The notes under the pieces are model-generated. The model was not told the DNA's origin. It searched no databases and saw only the letters and a list, made by a program, of their open reading frames with translations. A program made the position numbers and the translations under genes. A stretch of 64,000 nucleotides of DNA from Marinomonas agarivorans (GTDB lineage Bacteria; Pseudomonadota; Gammaproteobacteria; Pseudomonadales; Marinomonadaceae), in NCBI GenBank assembly GCA_002173415.2, contig NHNK02000009.1:62001-126000 (forward strand). The letters run 5' to 3'. Position 1 is the first letter of the stretch; the number at the start of each line of letters is the position of its first letter. Of this stretch, positions 54,904 to 64,000 are shown one piece after another.

Positions 54904-55425
54904 ATGCCAAAACGATATTTAAAACGCCATATCCCTAACCCAGAGAAGCTCAAACAAAACAAAATGCTATCAATCCTAGGTGATAGCATCCATGATCCAG
55001 AATTGTGGCATTTACACAGACACTCAGTTGCCAGAGCATTCTTAAATGGCCTTTTTTGGTGTGCCATTCCTATGCCTCTGCAAATGTTATTTGCTGCCCT
55101 ATTTGCCATTCCGTTAAGAGCAAACATCCCTTTATCTTTAGCGTTAGTTTGGGTATCCAACCCAATAACAATGCCTTTTGTCTTTTATATAAATTACTTG
55201 ATTGGTGAGTTTATAATTGGCCAGAACAGTGGCTCTGAATTTCAACTCTCCATTGAATGGATTTGGAGCAAACTAGGCGATATTTGGCTCCCTCTCTACT
55301 TGGGGTCGCTAGTATCAGGGGGAATCATGGGCGTAATGGCTTATTTTTCCATTTTAGGCCTTTGGCGTTATAACGTTAATCGACGCTGGCAAGAGCGCAA
55401 GCGCAAGCGTGATAATACGCTTTAA
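54904..55425 (+). CDS. DUF2062 membrane protein
   Basis: About 173 aa from the ATG at 54904, where the protein begins MPKRYLKRHIPNPEKLKQ, the usual family start; the frame is open to a TTG at 54877. Three or four hydrophobic segments, and marks such as ALVWVSNPITMPFVFYINY and GGIMGVMAYFS. Function unknown; members lie next to comEC or in glycosyltransferase clusters. It is divergent from comEC with a 47-bp gap, so the two share a short promoter region. Confidence 0.88.
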   Translation: MPKRYLKRHIPNPEKLKQNKMLSILGDSIHDPELWHLHRHSVARAFLNGLFWCAIPMPLQMLFAALFAIPLRANIPLSLALVWVSNPITMPFVFYINYLIGEFIIGQNSGSEFQLSIEWIWSKLGDIWLPLYLGSLVSGGIMGVMAYFSILGLWRYNVNRRWQERKRKRDNTL

Positions 55426-55456
55426 TGTAACCATTTATCACACTTTCCCTTTGTAT

Positions 55457-56143
55457 CTATCCCTTTTCTTGATGTAACTTTCCAAGTTTTAAACGATATA
55501 CACTATTCACCCAATCGAACATACTTTCATCATGAGTCACAATTAAAAACGCCATGTTGAGCTCATTCGCTAGTGTTTTTACTAATTGCTTGATTTCTGT
55601 TGCCGTTGTTTCATCTAAATTGCCTGTCGGCTCATCCATTAGTACTAGTAAAGGATCGTTGATTAAGGCTCTTGCAATGGCAACTCGTTGGCGTTCTCCG
55701 CCCGAGAGCTGCCCAGGTCGATGATTATAACGTTCAGATAACCCAACCTTCGTTAATAAATCCTTAGCTTTTTGCTCTGCTGATTTACGAGATTTATTTG
55801 CAATCAACATAGGCATCATGACATTTTCAAGTGCAGAAAATTCAGGCAATAAATGGTGGAACTGGTACACAAAGCCCAAAGACGAATTACGTGTTTTTGA
55901 TCGAACAGTATCCTTCATACTCGACCATGACGCATCATGCAAAAAAACATCACCAGAAGTCGGTAAATCAAGTCCTGCTAACATATTTAGTAAGGTGGTT
56001 TTACCTGATCCAGACGCTCCAACAATGGCTGCAATTTCACCTTTTCTTAAAAAAAATTGAATTGATTCAAAAACGGCAACACTGTGTTTACCGTCATTAT
56101 AGTGTTTTGTTAAATCGCGACACTCAAGTACGGTTTTACTCAT
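55457..56143 (-). CDS. lolD: Lipoprotein-releasing system ATP-binding protein
   Basis: Cytoplasmic ATPase of the Lol exporter that lifts outer-membrane lipoproteins from the inner membrane onto LolA. 228 aa. Walker A GASGSGKTT, signature LSGGERQRVAIARAL, Walker B VLMDEPTGNLD. It begins within the last eight bases of lolC, so translation is coupled. The gene order lolC-lolD with comEC nearby is as in Pseudomonas. Confidence 0.95.
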   Translation of the reverse strand: MSKTVLECRDLTKHYNDGKHSVAVFESIQFFLRKGEIAAIVGASGSGKTTLLNMLAGLDLPTSGDVFLHDASWSSMKDTVRSKTRNSSLGFVYQFHHLLPEFSALENVMMPMLIANKSRKSAEQKAKDLLTKVGLSERYNHRPGQLSGGERQRVAIARALINDPLLVLMDEPTGNLDETTATEIKQLVKTLANELNMAFLIVTHDESMFDWVNSVYRLKLGKLHQEKG

Positions 56144-57380
56144 AACGCAATGCCTCAGCCGGTTGCACTTTAGAAGCTCGCCAAGCAGGATAAATAGTCG
56201 CTGTTACCGTCATGATAAAGGCAGAGGTTAAAATAACTTTGACATCTTGCCAGTTAAGTTCTGATGGTAGGTAACTAATAAAATAAACATCTGAGTTTAA
56301 AAATTGTGTATTCAGTAAAGATTCTAAACCAGCAATTATTTCGCTTACATTTAGGGCCATTGTTACGCCTAACACCAAGCCAACTAGGGTTCCTAATGTA
56401 CCGATAAATACACCTTGCACAATAAAAACCCACATCACTTGGGTTGAGGTAAGCCCCATGGTTCTTAAAATTGCGATGTCTGTTTGCTTATCGGTCACGA
56501 CCATCACTAAGGTTGAAACAATATTAAACGCTGCTACAGCAATAATTAGAAGCAAGAGCAAACCAATCATAGTTTTTTCCATTTGAATGGCCTGAAAAAG
56601 GTTGCCATGCGTTTTTGTCCAATCACTAACTCGATTTTGTCCTGGTACCGCGCGCGCAATATCCCAAATTAAAAACGGTGCTTGAAATAAATCATCAAAT
56701 TCAATTCTTAGCGCCTCTATTTGGCCTTTTGGTATGCGTTTTAATTTGACAGCATCATTAATATGAATGTATGCGAGGCTAGAATCCAGTTCTGCACCAA
56801 CTTCAAATGTGCCAACTAGAGTAAAACGTTTCAGTCTTGGTGTAATACCAGCAATAGAAACGTTTGCCTCTGGCAATAAGGCTGTTACCTTATCACCTAG
56901 CTTGACTCGTAGAGAATTAGCGAGTTGTTGACCAAGAATTATGCCAAAAGATTGCTCATTTAACGCCTCTAATGAGCCGGATACAATATGCTCATTGATA
57001 ATGGAAATTTTTGCCTCAAGGTTCGGTTCAATACCATTTAGCAGCGCTCCATGAACATTAGAGCCAGATTGAAACATAACTTGAGCTTGAACATGTGGAG
57101 CAACACCTGTAACCCCTTTAATTGTCTTGACTATTTCTGCTTCTTCTTGCCAGTCAGTTAAATTTGGGGTTCCCCATAAAGTGGCATGGGGGACCATACC
57201 TAAAATACGTTGGCGCAACTCACGATCAAAGCCATTCATGACGGACAACACAGTTATTAGTACTGCAACCCCTAAGGCCAGACCGGCAATGGAAGAAAAG
57301 CTAATAAACGAAATAAAATGATTTTTTCGTTTTGCTCTCGCATATCTCAGACCGATGCGAACGGGTAAGAAATTAATCAA
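56136..57380 (-). CDS. lolC: Lipoprotein-releasing system permease (LolC/LolE family)
   Basis: 414 aa with four transmembrane helices: one after RYARAKRKNHFISFISF, and three in the FtsX domain at the C-terminus (MIGLLLLLIIAVAAFNIVST; MWVFIVQGVFIGTLGTLVGL; VILTSAFIMTVTATIYP). The large periplasmic domain lies between. Only one permease gene accompanies lolD, where E. coli has lolC and lolE. Either lolE is elsewhere, or this is a LolF-type protein acting as a homodimer. The sequence alone does not decide. Confidence 0.92.
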   Translation of the reverse strand: MINFLPVRIGLRYARAKRKNHFISFISFSSIAGLALGVAVLITVLSVMNGFDRELRQRILGMVPHATLWGTPNLTDWQEEAEIVKTIKGVTGVAPHVQAQVMFQSGSNVHGALLNGIEPNLEAKISIINEHIVSGSLEALNEQSFGIILGQQLANSLRVKLGDKVTALLPEANVSIAGITPRLKRFTLVGTFEVGAELDSSLAYIHINDAVKLKRIPKGQIEALRIEFDDLFQAPFLIWDIARAVPGQNRVSDWTKTHGNLFQAIQMEKTMIGLLLLLIIAVAAFNIVSTLVMVVTDKQTDIAILRTMGLTSTQVMWVFIVQGVFIGTLGTLVGLVLGVTMALNVSEIIAGLESLLNTQFLNSDVYFISYLPSELNWQDVKVILTSAFIMTVTATIYPAWRASKVQPAEALRYE

Positions 57381-57448
57381 ATTGTTTATCTCTTAAAAAG
57401 CGTGGCAGGCAAATAAAATAGCCGTTCCCAATGCAGGGTTGAATTATC

Positions 57449-58165
57449 TTATACGTTAAAATCAATTCCAAGACGGCGCCCAACCTCTTCATAAGATTCA
57501 ATAACACTGCCTAACCCTTGTCTAAATCTGTCTTTGTCTAACTTTTCTTTTGTTTGGCTATCCCACAAACGACAACCATCAGGAGAAAATTCATCGCCTA
57601 GAACAACCTGTCCATTGAATAAACCAAATTCAAGTTTATAATCAACCAACAACATGCCGCCATTTAGAAATAATGCTTTAAGTACATCATTTACTTGGTA
57701 TGTCAGTTCTTTTGCTTTTTGTAAATGTTCAGGCGCTGCCCAACCGAATGTAGTCACATGCGACTCATTAATCATAGGGTCACCAAGTGCGTCATCTTTT
57801 AAAAACAGTTCGAAAGTTGGCGGATTAAGCTCTAATCCTTCTTCAACACCGAGACGGCGACACAAGCTGCCTGCGGCAATATTACGTACAACACATTCAA
57901 CAGGCATCATGTCTAAGCGTTTCACTAGACATTCGGTGTCGCTGAGCAATGCTTCAAAATGCGTTGGGATACCTGCTTCTTGCAGTTTGCTCATAATGAA
58001 AGCATTAAACTTATTATTAACCATCCCTTTTCTATCAAGCTGCTCTACTTTTTTGCCATCAAATGCGGATGTATCATCTCTAAAAACGAGCACCATTTTG
58101 TCAGGATCATCAGTATAAAAAACGGATTTCGCTTTACCCGCATATAACTCTTGTCGTTTTTCCAC
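57449..58165 (-). CDS. purC: Phosphoribosylaminoimidazole-succinocarboxamide synthase
   Basis: SAICAR synthetase of purine synthesis; 238 aa. [18 protein letters not shown] at the start, [31 protein letters not shown] and [14 protein letters not shown] are the family signatures. It is 15 bp after bamC; dapA-bamC-purC is a common gammaproteobacterial order. Confidence 0.97.
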   Translation of the reverse strand: MEKRQELYAGKAKSVFYTDDPDKMVLVFRDDTSAFDGKKVEQLDRKGMVNNKFNAFIMSKLQEAGIPTHFEALLSDTECLVKRLDMMPVECVVRNIAAGSLCRRLGVEEGLELNPPTFELFLKDDALGDPMINESHVTTFGWAAPEHLQKAKELTYQVNDVLKALFLNGGMLLVDYKLEFGLFNGQVVLGDEFSPDGCRLWDSQTKEKLDKDRFRQGLGSVIESYEEVGRRLGIDFNV

Positions 58166-58180
58166 TATACCTCTCCTGCT

Positions 58181-59275
58181 TTAATTTGAATTCATTGTTT
58201 GAAAAAGTTCTTGCATAACACGATAGGAAACCAGTTTTGGTTGATCTGCTTCACTAGCATCAATTGAAACAAAAACACCATTAGACCGTTGGTCTAAAAT
58301 AACAGGATAACTACGTTGCTCCCATGTCAGGTCATCTAGGTTACGACGACGAATATTACCTAATACTATTCTTTCGCCTCCTAACGGTGGTAATACTAAC
58401 TTTTTCAGTTCACCGACTTTTGGAATTTCACTAGCAGGAATAAAGGCAACTTCCAAAGGGTTGTTGTTGATTAAATGAAGTGGACTTTTGTTGATGATGT
58501 TGATCAAGGTTTGCTTATCTGAACCAGTATTTAGGCGAACTGCGTAGTTGCCCTGATAGTCTAACCACAAGCTGTTTGGCTCTGTTTGATTTCTAGCCGA
58601 TAAAAGTTCTTCATTATTTTTTATTTTGGTAGATAACTGCCCCCATAAATCTAAAGCAGTTGAATATACTCTTTCATCTGCTTTGGGTGTAAGCCAGTCA
58701 CTAACAGTATCTTCACCGTTAATATCTGTTTTAATGGTTTGATAACGTAGGCCTAGCCGATTGACTTTGCCCTTACTTTCAAACACAACTTCGTAGACAG
58801 CTTTTTCTGGGTACAGTCGAGTTATGTTAGACCATAAAGCACCAAGCCAACTTTGTTGAACAAAAGATATTGGGAAGGTTTCTAACCTATTATCTGCTTT
58901 TACATGAAAAACGTCTTGTTCTCCTGACAAGGTTGAGAAAAACTCAGTAACCGCAGTCTTCATACTTGATAGGTTAGACGATGATTCAATCCACATTTGG
59001 TTATCTTGCCAAACAATTTTCAAATCAGCGAACGGTACATAGGGCTTTGGCACGTCAGGAGCGATAAAATCGTGTCTTTCTTTATAAACAGGAATGCTTT
59101 GTTCGTTAGGAATAACTAGTTTATCGGTAGAGTAAAATGCTCCATCCTCAACGACTAAAGGACGATCATTACTGCGACTAAGTTGATAATCATTTCCACG
59201 GTCTGTAATGGAACAACCGGACATCAGTAAAGTTAAGAGTCCGGCCGTAGAAAGGTGTTTAACGGATAGAATCAA
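58181..59275 (-). CDS. bamC: Outer membrane assembly lipoprotein BamC
   Basis: Accessory lipoprotein of the Bam complex that inserts beta-barrels in the outer membrane. 364 aa with lipobox LMSGCSI near residue 20, then a BamC-type extended segment and two helix-grip domains (about 95-200 and 225-355). FADLKIVWQDNQMWIESSSN and a C-terminal SYRVMQELF match the family weakly. It overlaps the end of dapA by four bases and is followed by purC, the usual place for bamC/nlpB, which supports the call. Confidence 0.88.
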   Translation of the reverse strand: MILSVKHLSTAGLLTLLMSGCSITDRGNDYQLSRSNDRPLVVEDGAFYSTDKLVIPNEQSIPVYKERHDFIAPDVPKPYVPFADLKIVWQDNQMWIESSSNLSSMKTAVTEFFSTLSGEQDVFHVKADNRLETFPISFVQQSWLGALWSNITRLYPEKAVYEVVFESKGKVNRLGLRYQTIKTDINGEDTVSDWLTPKADERVYSTALDLWGQLSTKIKNNEELLSARNQTEPNSLWLDYQGNYAVRLNTGSDKQTLINIINKSPLHLINNNPLEVAFIPASEIPKVGELKKLVLPPLGGERIVLGNIRRRNLDDLTWEQRSYPVILDQRSNGVFVSIDASEADQPKLVSYRVMQELFQTMNSN

Positions 59276-60150
59276 GACAAAACCTCGGCTTCTTTCAATG
59301 CGTGCAATATATCTTCGTGGAACTGCTCAGACAAAATGGTTAAAGGTAAGCGAATACCAAGATCACATAACCCCAACTGGTGACAAGCCCATTTTACAGG
59401 GATTGGATTGGCTTCTAAAAATAGGTTTTTGTGTAAAGAGCGCAATGATGAGTCCACTTCTTTTGCTTTTTCTGCATCGCCTTGTAAAGCAAATTGCGCT
59501 GCTTGAGCATTTTTTTTGGGGGCTGCATTTGCCGTTACTGAAATTGTGCCATGACCACCTAGCAACATGAAATCAACTGCTGTAGCGTCATCGCCAGAAT
59601 AAAGAGCAAAGCCCTCTGGTGCTTGTTCAATCAATGCTTTACCACGAACTAAATCACCTGTGGCGTCTTTAATACCGACTATATTGTTTATAGAAGCCAA
59701 TCTAAGCGCTGTTTCGTTGCTCATGTCACAAGCCGTACGGCCTGGTACATTATAAAGAATTTGAGGAATATCGACAGAAGCAGCAATTTTGCTGAAGTGC
59801 TGATAGAGGCCTTCTTGTGTCGGTTTATTATAATAAGGCGTCACTAATAAACAGGCATCTGCACCTGCATTCTTGGCCCGTTGTGTTAAGTCAATTGCTT
59901 CATGAGTGGAGTTTGCCCCCGTTCCAGCAATTACAGGAACCCGACCTGCAACTTTATCTACCACTTGCTTTATAACATTTGCATGTTCTTCATAAGTCAA
60001 TGTTGCTGATTCGCCAGTTGTACCTACTGCAACAATGCCATTTGTGCCTTCAGCTAAATGAAACTCAATCAAATCATCTAGTTTTTTCGAGTCGACAGCA
60101 CCATTTTCTGTCATCGGGGTTATTAAAGCGACTAGGCTGCCTTTAATCAT
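59272..60150 (-). CDS. dapA: 4-hydroxy-tetrahydrodipicolinate synthase
   Basis: Condenses pyruvate with aspartate semialdehyde at the branch to lysine and diaminopimelate. 292 aa, TIM barrel. The Schiff-base lysine is K161 in GIKDATGD, with Y133 in LYNVPGRT, R138, and T44/T45 in GTTGES. It is divergent from bcp. In many relatives gcvR lies between dapA and bcp; here there is none. Confidence 0.97.
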   Translation of the reverse strand: MIKGSLVALITPMTENGAVDSKKLDDLIEFHLAEGTNGIVAVGTTGESATLTYEEHANVIKQVVDKVAGRVPVIAGTGANSTHEAIDLTQRAKNAGADACLLVTPYYNKPTQEGLYQHFSKIAASVDIPQILYNVPGRTACDMSNETALRLASINNIVGIKDATGDLVRGKALIEQAPEGFALYSGDDATAVDFMLLGGHGTISVTANAAPKKNAQAAQFALQGDAEKAKEVDSSLRSLHKNLFLEANPIPVKWACHQLGLCDLGIRLPLTILSEQFHEDILHALKEAEVLS

Positions 60151-60392
60151 TTACCTCTCCAGTAATATTTATGCGAACTCATAATAACGTTGCTCACATG
60201 TCAGAACAATCATTTAGGTGACAAAATGGACTCTTTTTCAAAAGTGTTACTGTCATTGTTTTTCCATTAGTAGAATGTATTATTTTCAATATGAAATACA
60301 AACATTGAGTAGTTGCATATAGTAAGTTTTACCGTTAAAACAGTAAACAATAAAACCCTCTCGATTCATACAATTTAAGAAGGCGACCCCTT

Positions 60393-60857
60393 ATGGCAAC
60401 TATTACAAGTCTAAAAATTGGACAAACAGCCCCTGACTTCACCATTCCAGACCAAGATGGAAACTCAGTATCTTTAGCGCAATTTAAAGGAAAAAAGGTA
60501 GTGCTCTATTTTTACCCCAAAGACTCGACACCAGGATGCACTGCACAAGCTTGCAATTTAAGAGACAATTATGAACGTTTCTTATCTGCAGGCTACGTCA
60601 TTTTAGGCGTCAGTACAGATACAGAAAAAAAGCATCAAAATTTTATCAAAAAGAACGACCTTCCCTTCCCTCTGCTCGCAGATACAGAACGTCTCGCACA
60701 TGACGCCTATGATGTTTGGCAACTAAAAAAGTTTATGGGCAAAGAATTTATGGGAACAGTAAGGACAACTTTTATCATCAGTGAAGAAGGAAAAATTGAA
60801 GACATTATTACCAAAGTAAAAACAAAGGAACACACAGACCAAATACTTACACCATAG
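60393..60857 (+). CDS. bcp: Thioredoxin-dependent thiol peroxidase (Bcp)
   Basis: Peroxiredoxin Q type, 154 aa. Peroxidatic C49 and resolving C54 in STPGCTAQACNLRD, five apart, with P42, T46 and later R (MGTVRTTFII) completing the site. It reduces hydrogen peroxide and organic hydroperoxides, and could help against lipid peroxides made by the lipoxygenase, although the two genes are far apart. It is divergent from dapA with a 242-bp spacer. Confidence 0.96.
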   Translation: MATITSLKIGQTAPDFTIPDQDGNSVSLAQFKGKKVVLYFYPKDSTPGCTAQACNLRDNYERFLSAGYVILGVSTDTEKKHQNFIKKNDLPFPLLADTERLAHDAYDVWQLKKFMGKEFMGTVRTTFIISEEGKIEDIITKVKTKEHTDQILTP

Positions 60858-60884
60858 TGTCGTAAAACAAAAAGTGCCGTAAAG

Positions 60885-60918
60885 CAAAAAGGAGCTAACT
60901 TAATATCTGTTAGCTCCT
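60885..60918 (-). terminator. Terminator after the AI-2E transporter gene
   Basis: AGGAGCTAAC / GTTAGCTCCT, a 10-bp stem, followed on the minus strand by five Ts. It lies between convergent bcp and the transporter gene. Confidence 0.8.
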
Positions 60919-60929
60919 AGAAAATAACA

Positions 60930-61988
60930 TTACTCACTTTGTCTATGTTGTGGCCAAGCATTAATGATCGCTTTAACTAAAGTAGCCAAAGGAATAGCGA
61001 AAAACACCCCCCAAAAGCCCCATATGCCGCCAAAAAACAAAACGGCAATAATAATCGCTAAAGGATGCAAATTAACCGCTTCAGAGAAAAGTAAAGGCAC
61101 TAACACATTGCCATCAAGCGCCTGAACAACAAGATAAGCAACTAATAAGTATATAAAGTCTGACCCTGTGCCATACTGATAAAAAGCAACCATAGTAACA
61201 GGAACAGTAACAACTACAGCCCCAATGTAAGGTACAAGTACAGAAAGTCCAACTAGCAACGCCAATAACTCTGCATATCGCAATCCCATTATGGCGAAAA
61301 CAGCATAACTAACGACACCGACAACAACCATTTCAATAAATTTGCCTCGAATATAATTTGCTATCTGATCGTTCATTTCTCTTGCTATTGAACGCATCAT
61401 TGTCCTTTCCAGTGGCAACCACGCCGTAAACCAAGTCATGATTTGCTTTTGATCTTTCATAAGAAAAAACATAACGATCGGTACTAAAATGAGGTAAATC
61501 AACAAAGAAAGGATGGAAGGAATACTTGCTAAAGAGAAAGACAATAACCATTGTCCAAAATTGGCAAATTCACTCGTTAAAGTCGTTAGCGCCTCGTTAA
61601 TTGATTCTTGGCGAATATATTCAGGGTGCTGAGCTGCAAAGGATACAATCAACTCTTCAACATCACCCAGCATGCGAGGAATATCATTAAGAAATCGGCC
61701 TGCTTGTCGCCAAATAACAGGAACCATTATGCCGATAAAACCGGCACATAACATGGAAAAGCCAAGAAAGACAGTTAAAACAGCAGGAAGATGGCGCACC
61801 CCTAGTCTTTCCACCTTTACCACAACACCCTGTAAAAGAAAGGCTAATACGACAGCAATAAGTACTGGTGCGAGAATGTTACCTAAGAAAACAAGGATGG
61901 ATATACTGGCCACCAACAAGAGCAAAAAAACGACAGCCTCTTCATCGGAGAAATATCGCTTAATTAATGAGTCAACTATTTTGAACAT
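60930..61988 (-). CDS. AI-2E family transporter (PerM-like)
   Basis: 352-aa inner-membrane protein with about eight helices; the family includes TqsA, the sodium/proton antiporters and PerM. Marks: VAFLLQGVVVKVERLG near residues 48-63, YIRGKFIEMVVVGVVSYAV, and LSVLVPYIGAVVVTVPVTMV followed by LDGNVLVPLLFSEAVNLHP. AI-2 export is not implied by the name. It precedes a TusA-like gene at 56 bp in the reverse direction (both minus). Confidence 0.92.
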   Translation of the reverse strand: MFKIVDSLIKRYFSDEEAVVFLLLLVASISILVFLGNILAPVLIAVVLAFLLQGVVVKVERLGVRHLPAVLTVFLGFSMLCAGFIGIMVPVIWRQAGRFLNDIPRMLGDVEELIVSFAAQHPEYIRQESINEALTTLTSEFANFGQWLLSFSLASIPSILSLLIYLILVPIVMFFLMKDQKQIMTWFTAWLPLERTMMRSIAREMNDQIANYIRGKFIEMVVVGVVSYAVFAIMGLRYAELLALLVGLSVLVPYIGAVVVTVPVTMVAFYQYGTGSDFIYLLVAYLVVQALDGNVLVPLLFSEAVNLHPLAIIIAVLFFGGIWGFWGVFFAIPLATLVKAIINAWPQHRQSE

Positions 61989-62044
61989 ATTCTCTCACTT
62001 TGGATCATAAAATTAGTTCATGGGCTTATTAAAGTTAAAGCCTC

Positions 62045-62290
62045 TCAAGGTTTTTGGATTAAAAAGCAATGTATTTCACCTTCACTTTTTTGTTCAAGTA
62101 ACGGTATTTTTGCAACAGATAAATAATAAGGAATATCTTTAATAGAGCTGTTATCGGATGACAACACACATAAAATTTGCGAAGGTGCCATTTTGGCAAG
62201 TGCCAGCTTCATTTTTAATAATGGCATTGGGCACTTGAGTTCTATAGCATCTAGCAATACGTCATAATTCATATTTTCAGTGAGACTCAT
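62045..62290 (-). CDS. TusA-family sulfur carrier protein
   Basis: 81 aa. The sulfur-accepting Cys is C20 in IELKCPMPLLKMKLAL, the CPxP signature of the family. It may be the tRNA-2-thiouridine TusA or a related sulfur carrier; no tusBCDE genes are near. It lies upstream of the AI-2E transporter (56 bp) and is divergent from bepA by 29 bp, an arrangement common in gammaproteobacteria. Confidence 0.93.
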   Translation of the reverse strand: MSLTENMNYDVLLDAIELKCPMPLLKMKLALAKMAPSQILCVLSSDNSSIKDIPYYLSVAKIPLLEQKSEGEIHCFLIQKP

Positions 62291-62319
62291 ACATTCTATC
62301 CAAACAATTTGACACTATT

Positions 62320-63732
62320 ATGAGAAAAATAAAACAGGTTACAACCACACTTTTAATTATAGGGCTGCTTTCCCCATTTTCTGCGCAAACTAATGGCGAA
62401 TATCAACTACCTGATTTTATCACTAACCTAGATGAAACAAGCCTATCAAACCCCGCTTACGTTACTGGCCAACATTGGTTCAGGAAATTGCATGGACATA
62501 GTGGTTTTATTCACTACCCTCCTGCTTACGAATACCTAAGAGGCGCCTTATCTGTTTTGCTGCCAGTAACTGGCCTAAATAGCAAAAAAATCGAAATAGG
62601 ATTGTTAAACAGCAGTCAAAGCAATGCATTTGTCCTACCTGGAAATCATCTTTTCATCTATTCCGATATATTGAACCTTATTGATACAGAAGAAAAACTT
62701 TTTGCACTACTTGCTCACGAATTAGCGCATCTAGACTTAAGACACTATGAGAGGCGAATCAAAAACAATAGTGAAGAAAGCGGTAAGGCCCTAGCACTGA
62801 TTGGGGCAGGTATTGCTGCGGCCCTATCAGGGGTAGATGGAGAAGCTTCCAGCGCTCTATTTTTAAGTGGAATTGCTAATAAACAAGAAAACATGCTGGC
62901 AAATAGCCGTCGACACGAAGTTGAAGCCGATAAACAAGCACGTTTTTATTTATCTCAAGCAGGATTAAACCCCGATGCAATGAAGGCACTTTTTCTATCC
63001 TTCTTTCAAGCATCCGTGGGAAAAACAAAATTAGAGTTTCTATCAACTCACCCTATTCCAGACTCACGTTTTTCAGATTCTATACAAGGCTCAAGCAAAG
63101 AAGCTACAGTCAATGATTCAGACTCGTTTACTAATTTTCGAACTATCGTACTAACCTATAGAGCAGCATTAAGTAATGATTCAAAAAATTTTTTACTCAG
63201 CAAAATCAATAATAAAGAACAGCAAACACATGCCCTTGCATTACTCGCCCTATTGGAGGGCAATTTACAAGAAGCATTAAAATATGCCCAAGAACTGAAC
63301 GAAAATAATAATGCCCAAGCTTATTTGAAAGCTGAAATATTGCTTGCAAACAAAAAAACAAAAGCAGGATTGGCAACCATTAACGCTAAGCTAGCCATTC
63401 TCCCCAAAAGTTTAATGTTTTCAACACTCAAAGAACAATTGCACCCTATTCGCTACCGCAACTATTTTCAGCAAGATAGGCTACAATATGAGAAAAACCT
63501 CATCATTCAAACGAACATACAAAAAGCCAAATTAGAAAAAAATCGAGCTCTAACATTCGCTTATCAAGCATTGGATGAATTTAATAAAGGTCGAAAAGCC
63601 AAAGCGCTAATTTTGATAGAAAAAGCCAAAAAAGTCGCAACAGATACTGAGAAAAGCGAAATAAATACTATTTATTCAACAATGGCATCTATAAATGCAG
63701 CAGAAAAACTTTATGAGGTTGATCAAGATTAA
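62320..63732 (+). CDS. bepA: M48-family periplasmic metalloprotease with TPR-like tail (BepA-like)
   Basis: 470 aa with a signal peptide (cleaved near SAQ-TNGE). The zinc site HELAH (H133, E134, H137) lies in [13 protein letters not shown], and the third ligand is E202 in HEVEADKQA. The C-terminal 200 residues are helical, of the TPR type that in E. coli BepA contacts the Bam complex and LptD. The function is outer-membrane protein quality control. It overlaps the end of nadA by four bases, tail to tail. Confidence 0.92.
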   Translation: MRKIKQVTTTLLIIGLLSPFSAQTNGEYQLPDFITNLDETSLSNPAYVTGQHWFRKLHGHSGFIHYPPAYEYLRGALSVLLPVTGLNSKKIEIGLLNSSQSNAFVLPGNHLFIYSDILNLIDTEEKLFALLAHELAHLDLRHYERRIKNNSEESGKALALIGAGIAAALSGVDGEASSALFLSGIANKQENMLANSRRHEVEADKQARFYLSQAGLNPDAMKALFLSFFQASVGKTKLEFLSTHPIPDSRFSDSIQGSSKEATVNDSDSFTNFRTIVLTYRAALSNDSKNFLLSKINNKEQQTHALALLALLEGNLQEALKYAQELNENNNAQAYLKAEILLANKKTKAGLATINAKLAILPKSLMFSTLKEQLHPIRYRNYFQQDRLQYEKNLIIQTNIQKAKLEKNRALTFAYQALDEFNKGRKAKALILIEKAKKVATDTEKSEINTIYSTMASINAAEKLYEVDQD

Positions 63733-64000
63733 TTATTTTGAAAATTCAGCATTCTCGTTAAAGGAATTAGTGCTTGTTTTTGTACGAACTCATCGACATA
63801 AATTTGATTACTTTCATCCAATAAGGTTTGCTTCAGTACTTGCAAGCTATTTAGTGCCATCCAAGGACAATGAGCACAACTACGGCAAGTGGCCCCCGAA
63901 CCAGCAGTAGGCGCCTCAATAAATTGCTTATCTGGTGAAGCCTGCTTCATTTTATAGAAAATCCCCCTATCTGTAGCAACGATAAAAGTAGGGTTTGTCA
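63729..64000 (-). CDS. nadA: Quinolinate synthase, partial (C-terminal part)
   Basis: The gene enters from the right edge; only the last 89 codons or so are in the window. The frame reads [13 protein letters not shown], then [20 protein letters not shown], the C-terminal NadA signature with two of the three [4Fe-4S] cysteine positions. NadA makes quinolinate from iminoaspartate and dihydroxyacetone phosphate for NAD synthesis. Confidence 0.95.
   Translation of the reverse strand, partial: TNPTFIVATDRGIFYKMKQASPDKQFIEAPTAGSGATCRSCAHCPWMALNSLQVLKQTLLDESNQIYVDEFVQKQALIPLTRMLNFQNN

Noticed and set aside
60225-60269. 14-codon ORF (MDSFSKVLLSLFFH) between dapA and bcp
   Set aside because: AGGTG lies upstream at fair spacing, but the ORF is too short and lies in a divergent promoter region with no other support.

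Overview
The window is an AT-rich (roughly 40% GC by eye) stretch of chromosome from a Gram-negative gammaproteobacterium, probably marine and near the Oceanospirillales/Pseudomonadales. The clues are an outer-membrane toolkit (bamC, lolCD, lpxK, bepA), EF-P hydroxylase epmC, pdxB, alaA and yajG, and Pseudomonas-like gene order in comEC-exbB-exbD-lpxK-trm112-ptp-murB and pabC-mltG-tmk-holB-tatD. A genus cannot be named from the sequence alone. No prophage, insertion sequence, rRNA operon or CRISPR array was seen.

Layout. 1-4.0 kb (minus): a partial RoxA-like cytochrome c, a bacterial lipoxygenase and a chemoreceptor in one closely spaced run. 4.1-5.3 kb: a type II lumazine synthase gene behind a complete FMN riboswitch and promoter. 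5.3-8.1 kb: a divergent pair, an isopenicillin-N-synthase-like oxygenase and an orphan NRPS condensation-type protein. 8.3-13.4 kb: an AstE/AspA-family hydrolase divergent from a YnjBCD-type ABC importer. 13.5-14.2 kb: a short transcript with a strong promoter, a possible 29-codon ORF and a DUF1127 gene. 14.2-19.2 kb: queuosine-precursor transporter yhhQ behind a preQ1-I-like riboswitch, then aroC-prmB and a hydrolase/DUF4892 pair. 19.3-20.0 kb: an orphan S24 (LexA/CI-like) repressor. 20.1-24.8 kb: ETF-ubiquinone oxidoreductase, a DmdC-type acyl-CoA dehydrogenase and an AraC regulator. 24.8-27.1 kb: small hypothetical genes, a cytochrome b562-like protein and galE. 27.2-34.0 kb: a Lon-related protease, tatD, holB, tmk, mltG, pabC. 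34.1-34.8 kb: six tRNA genes (Glu x4, Gly x2). 35-38.8 kb: yajG, alaA, pdxB, epmC. 38.9-45.2 kb: the whole glycine cleavage system, gcvT divergent from glyA-gcvH-gcvP. 45.4-48.7 kb: an AraC regulator, a secreted NTF2-like protein, cytochrome b561 and YceI. 48.9-57.4 kb: murB, ptp, trm112, lpxK, exbDB, comEC, DUF2062, lolD, lolC. 57.4-64.0 kb: purC-bamC-dapA, bcp, an AI-2E family transporter, TusA-like protein, bepA and the end of nadA.

Most of the window is housekeeping. The parts worth a second look are: (1) the chemoreceptor/lipoxygenase/RoxA-like cluster; (2) the orphan condensation protein with its divergent oxygenase; (3) an identical 14-bp palindrome placed the same way in front of gcvT and of glyA-gcvHP; (4) the preQ1-I-like element that appears to include the yhhQ Shine-Dalgarno; (5) an S24 repressor with Ala-Ala at the usual Ala-Gly cleavage site and a possibly leaderless mRNA; (6) a ComEC channel without a recognisable nuclease domain; and (7) four direct repeats upstream of the riboswitch-controlled ribH promoter.
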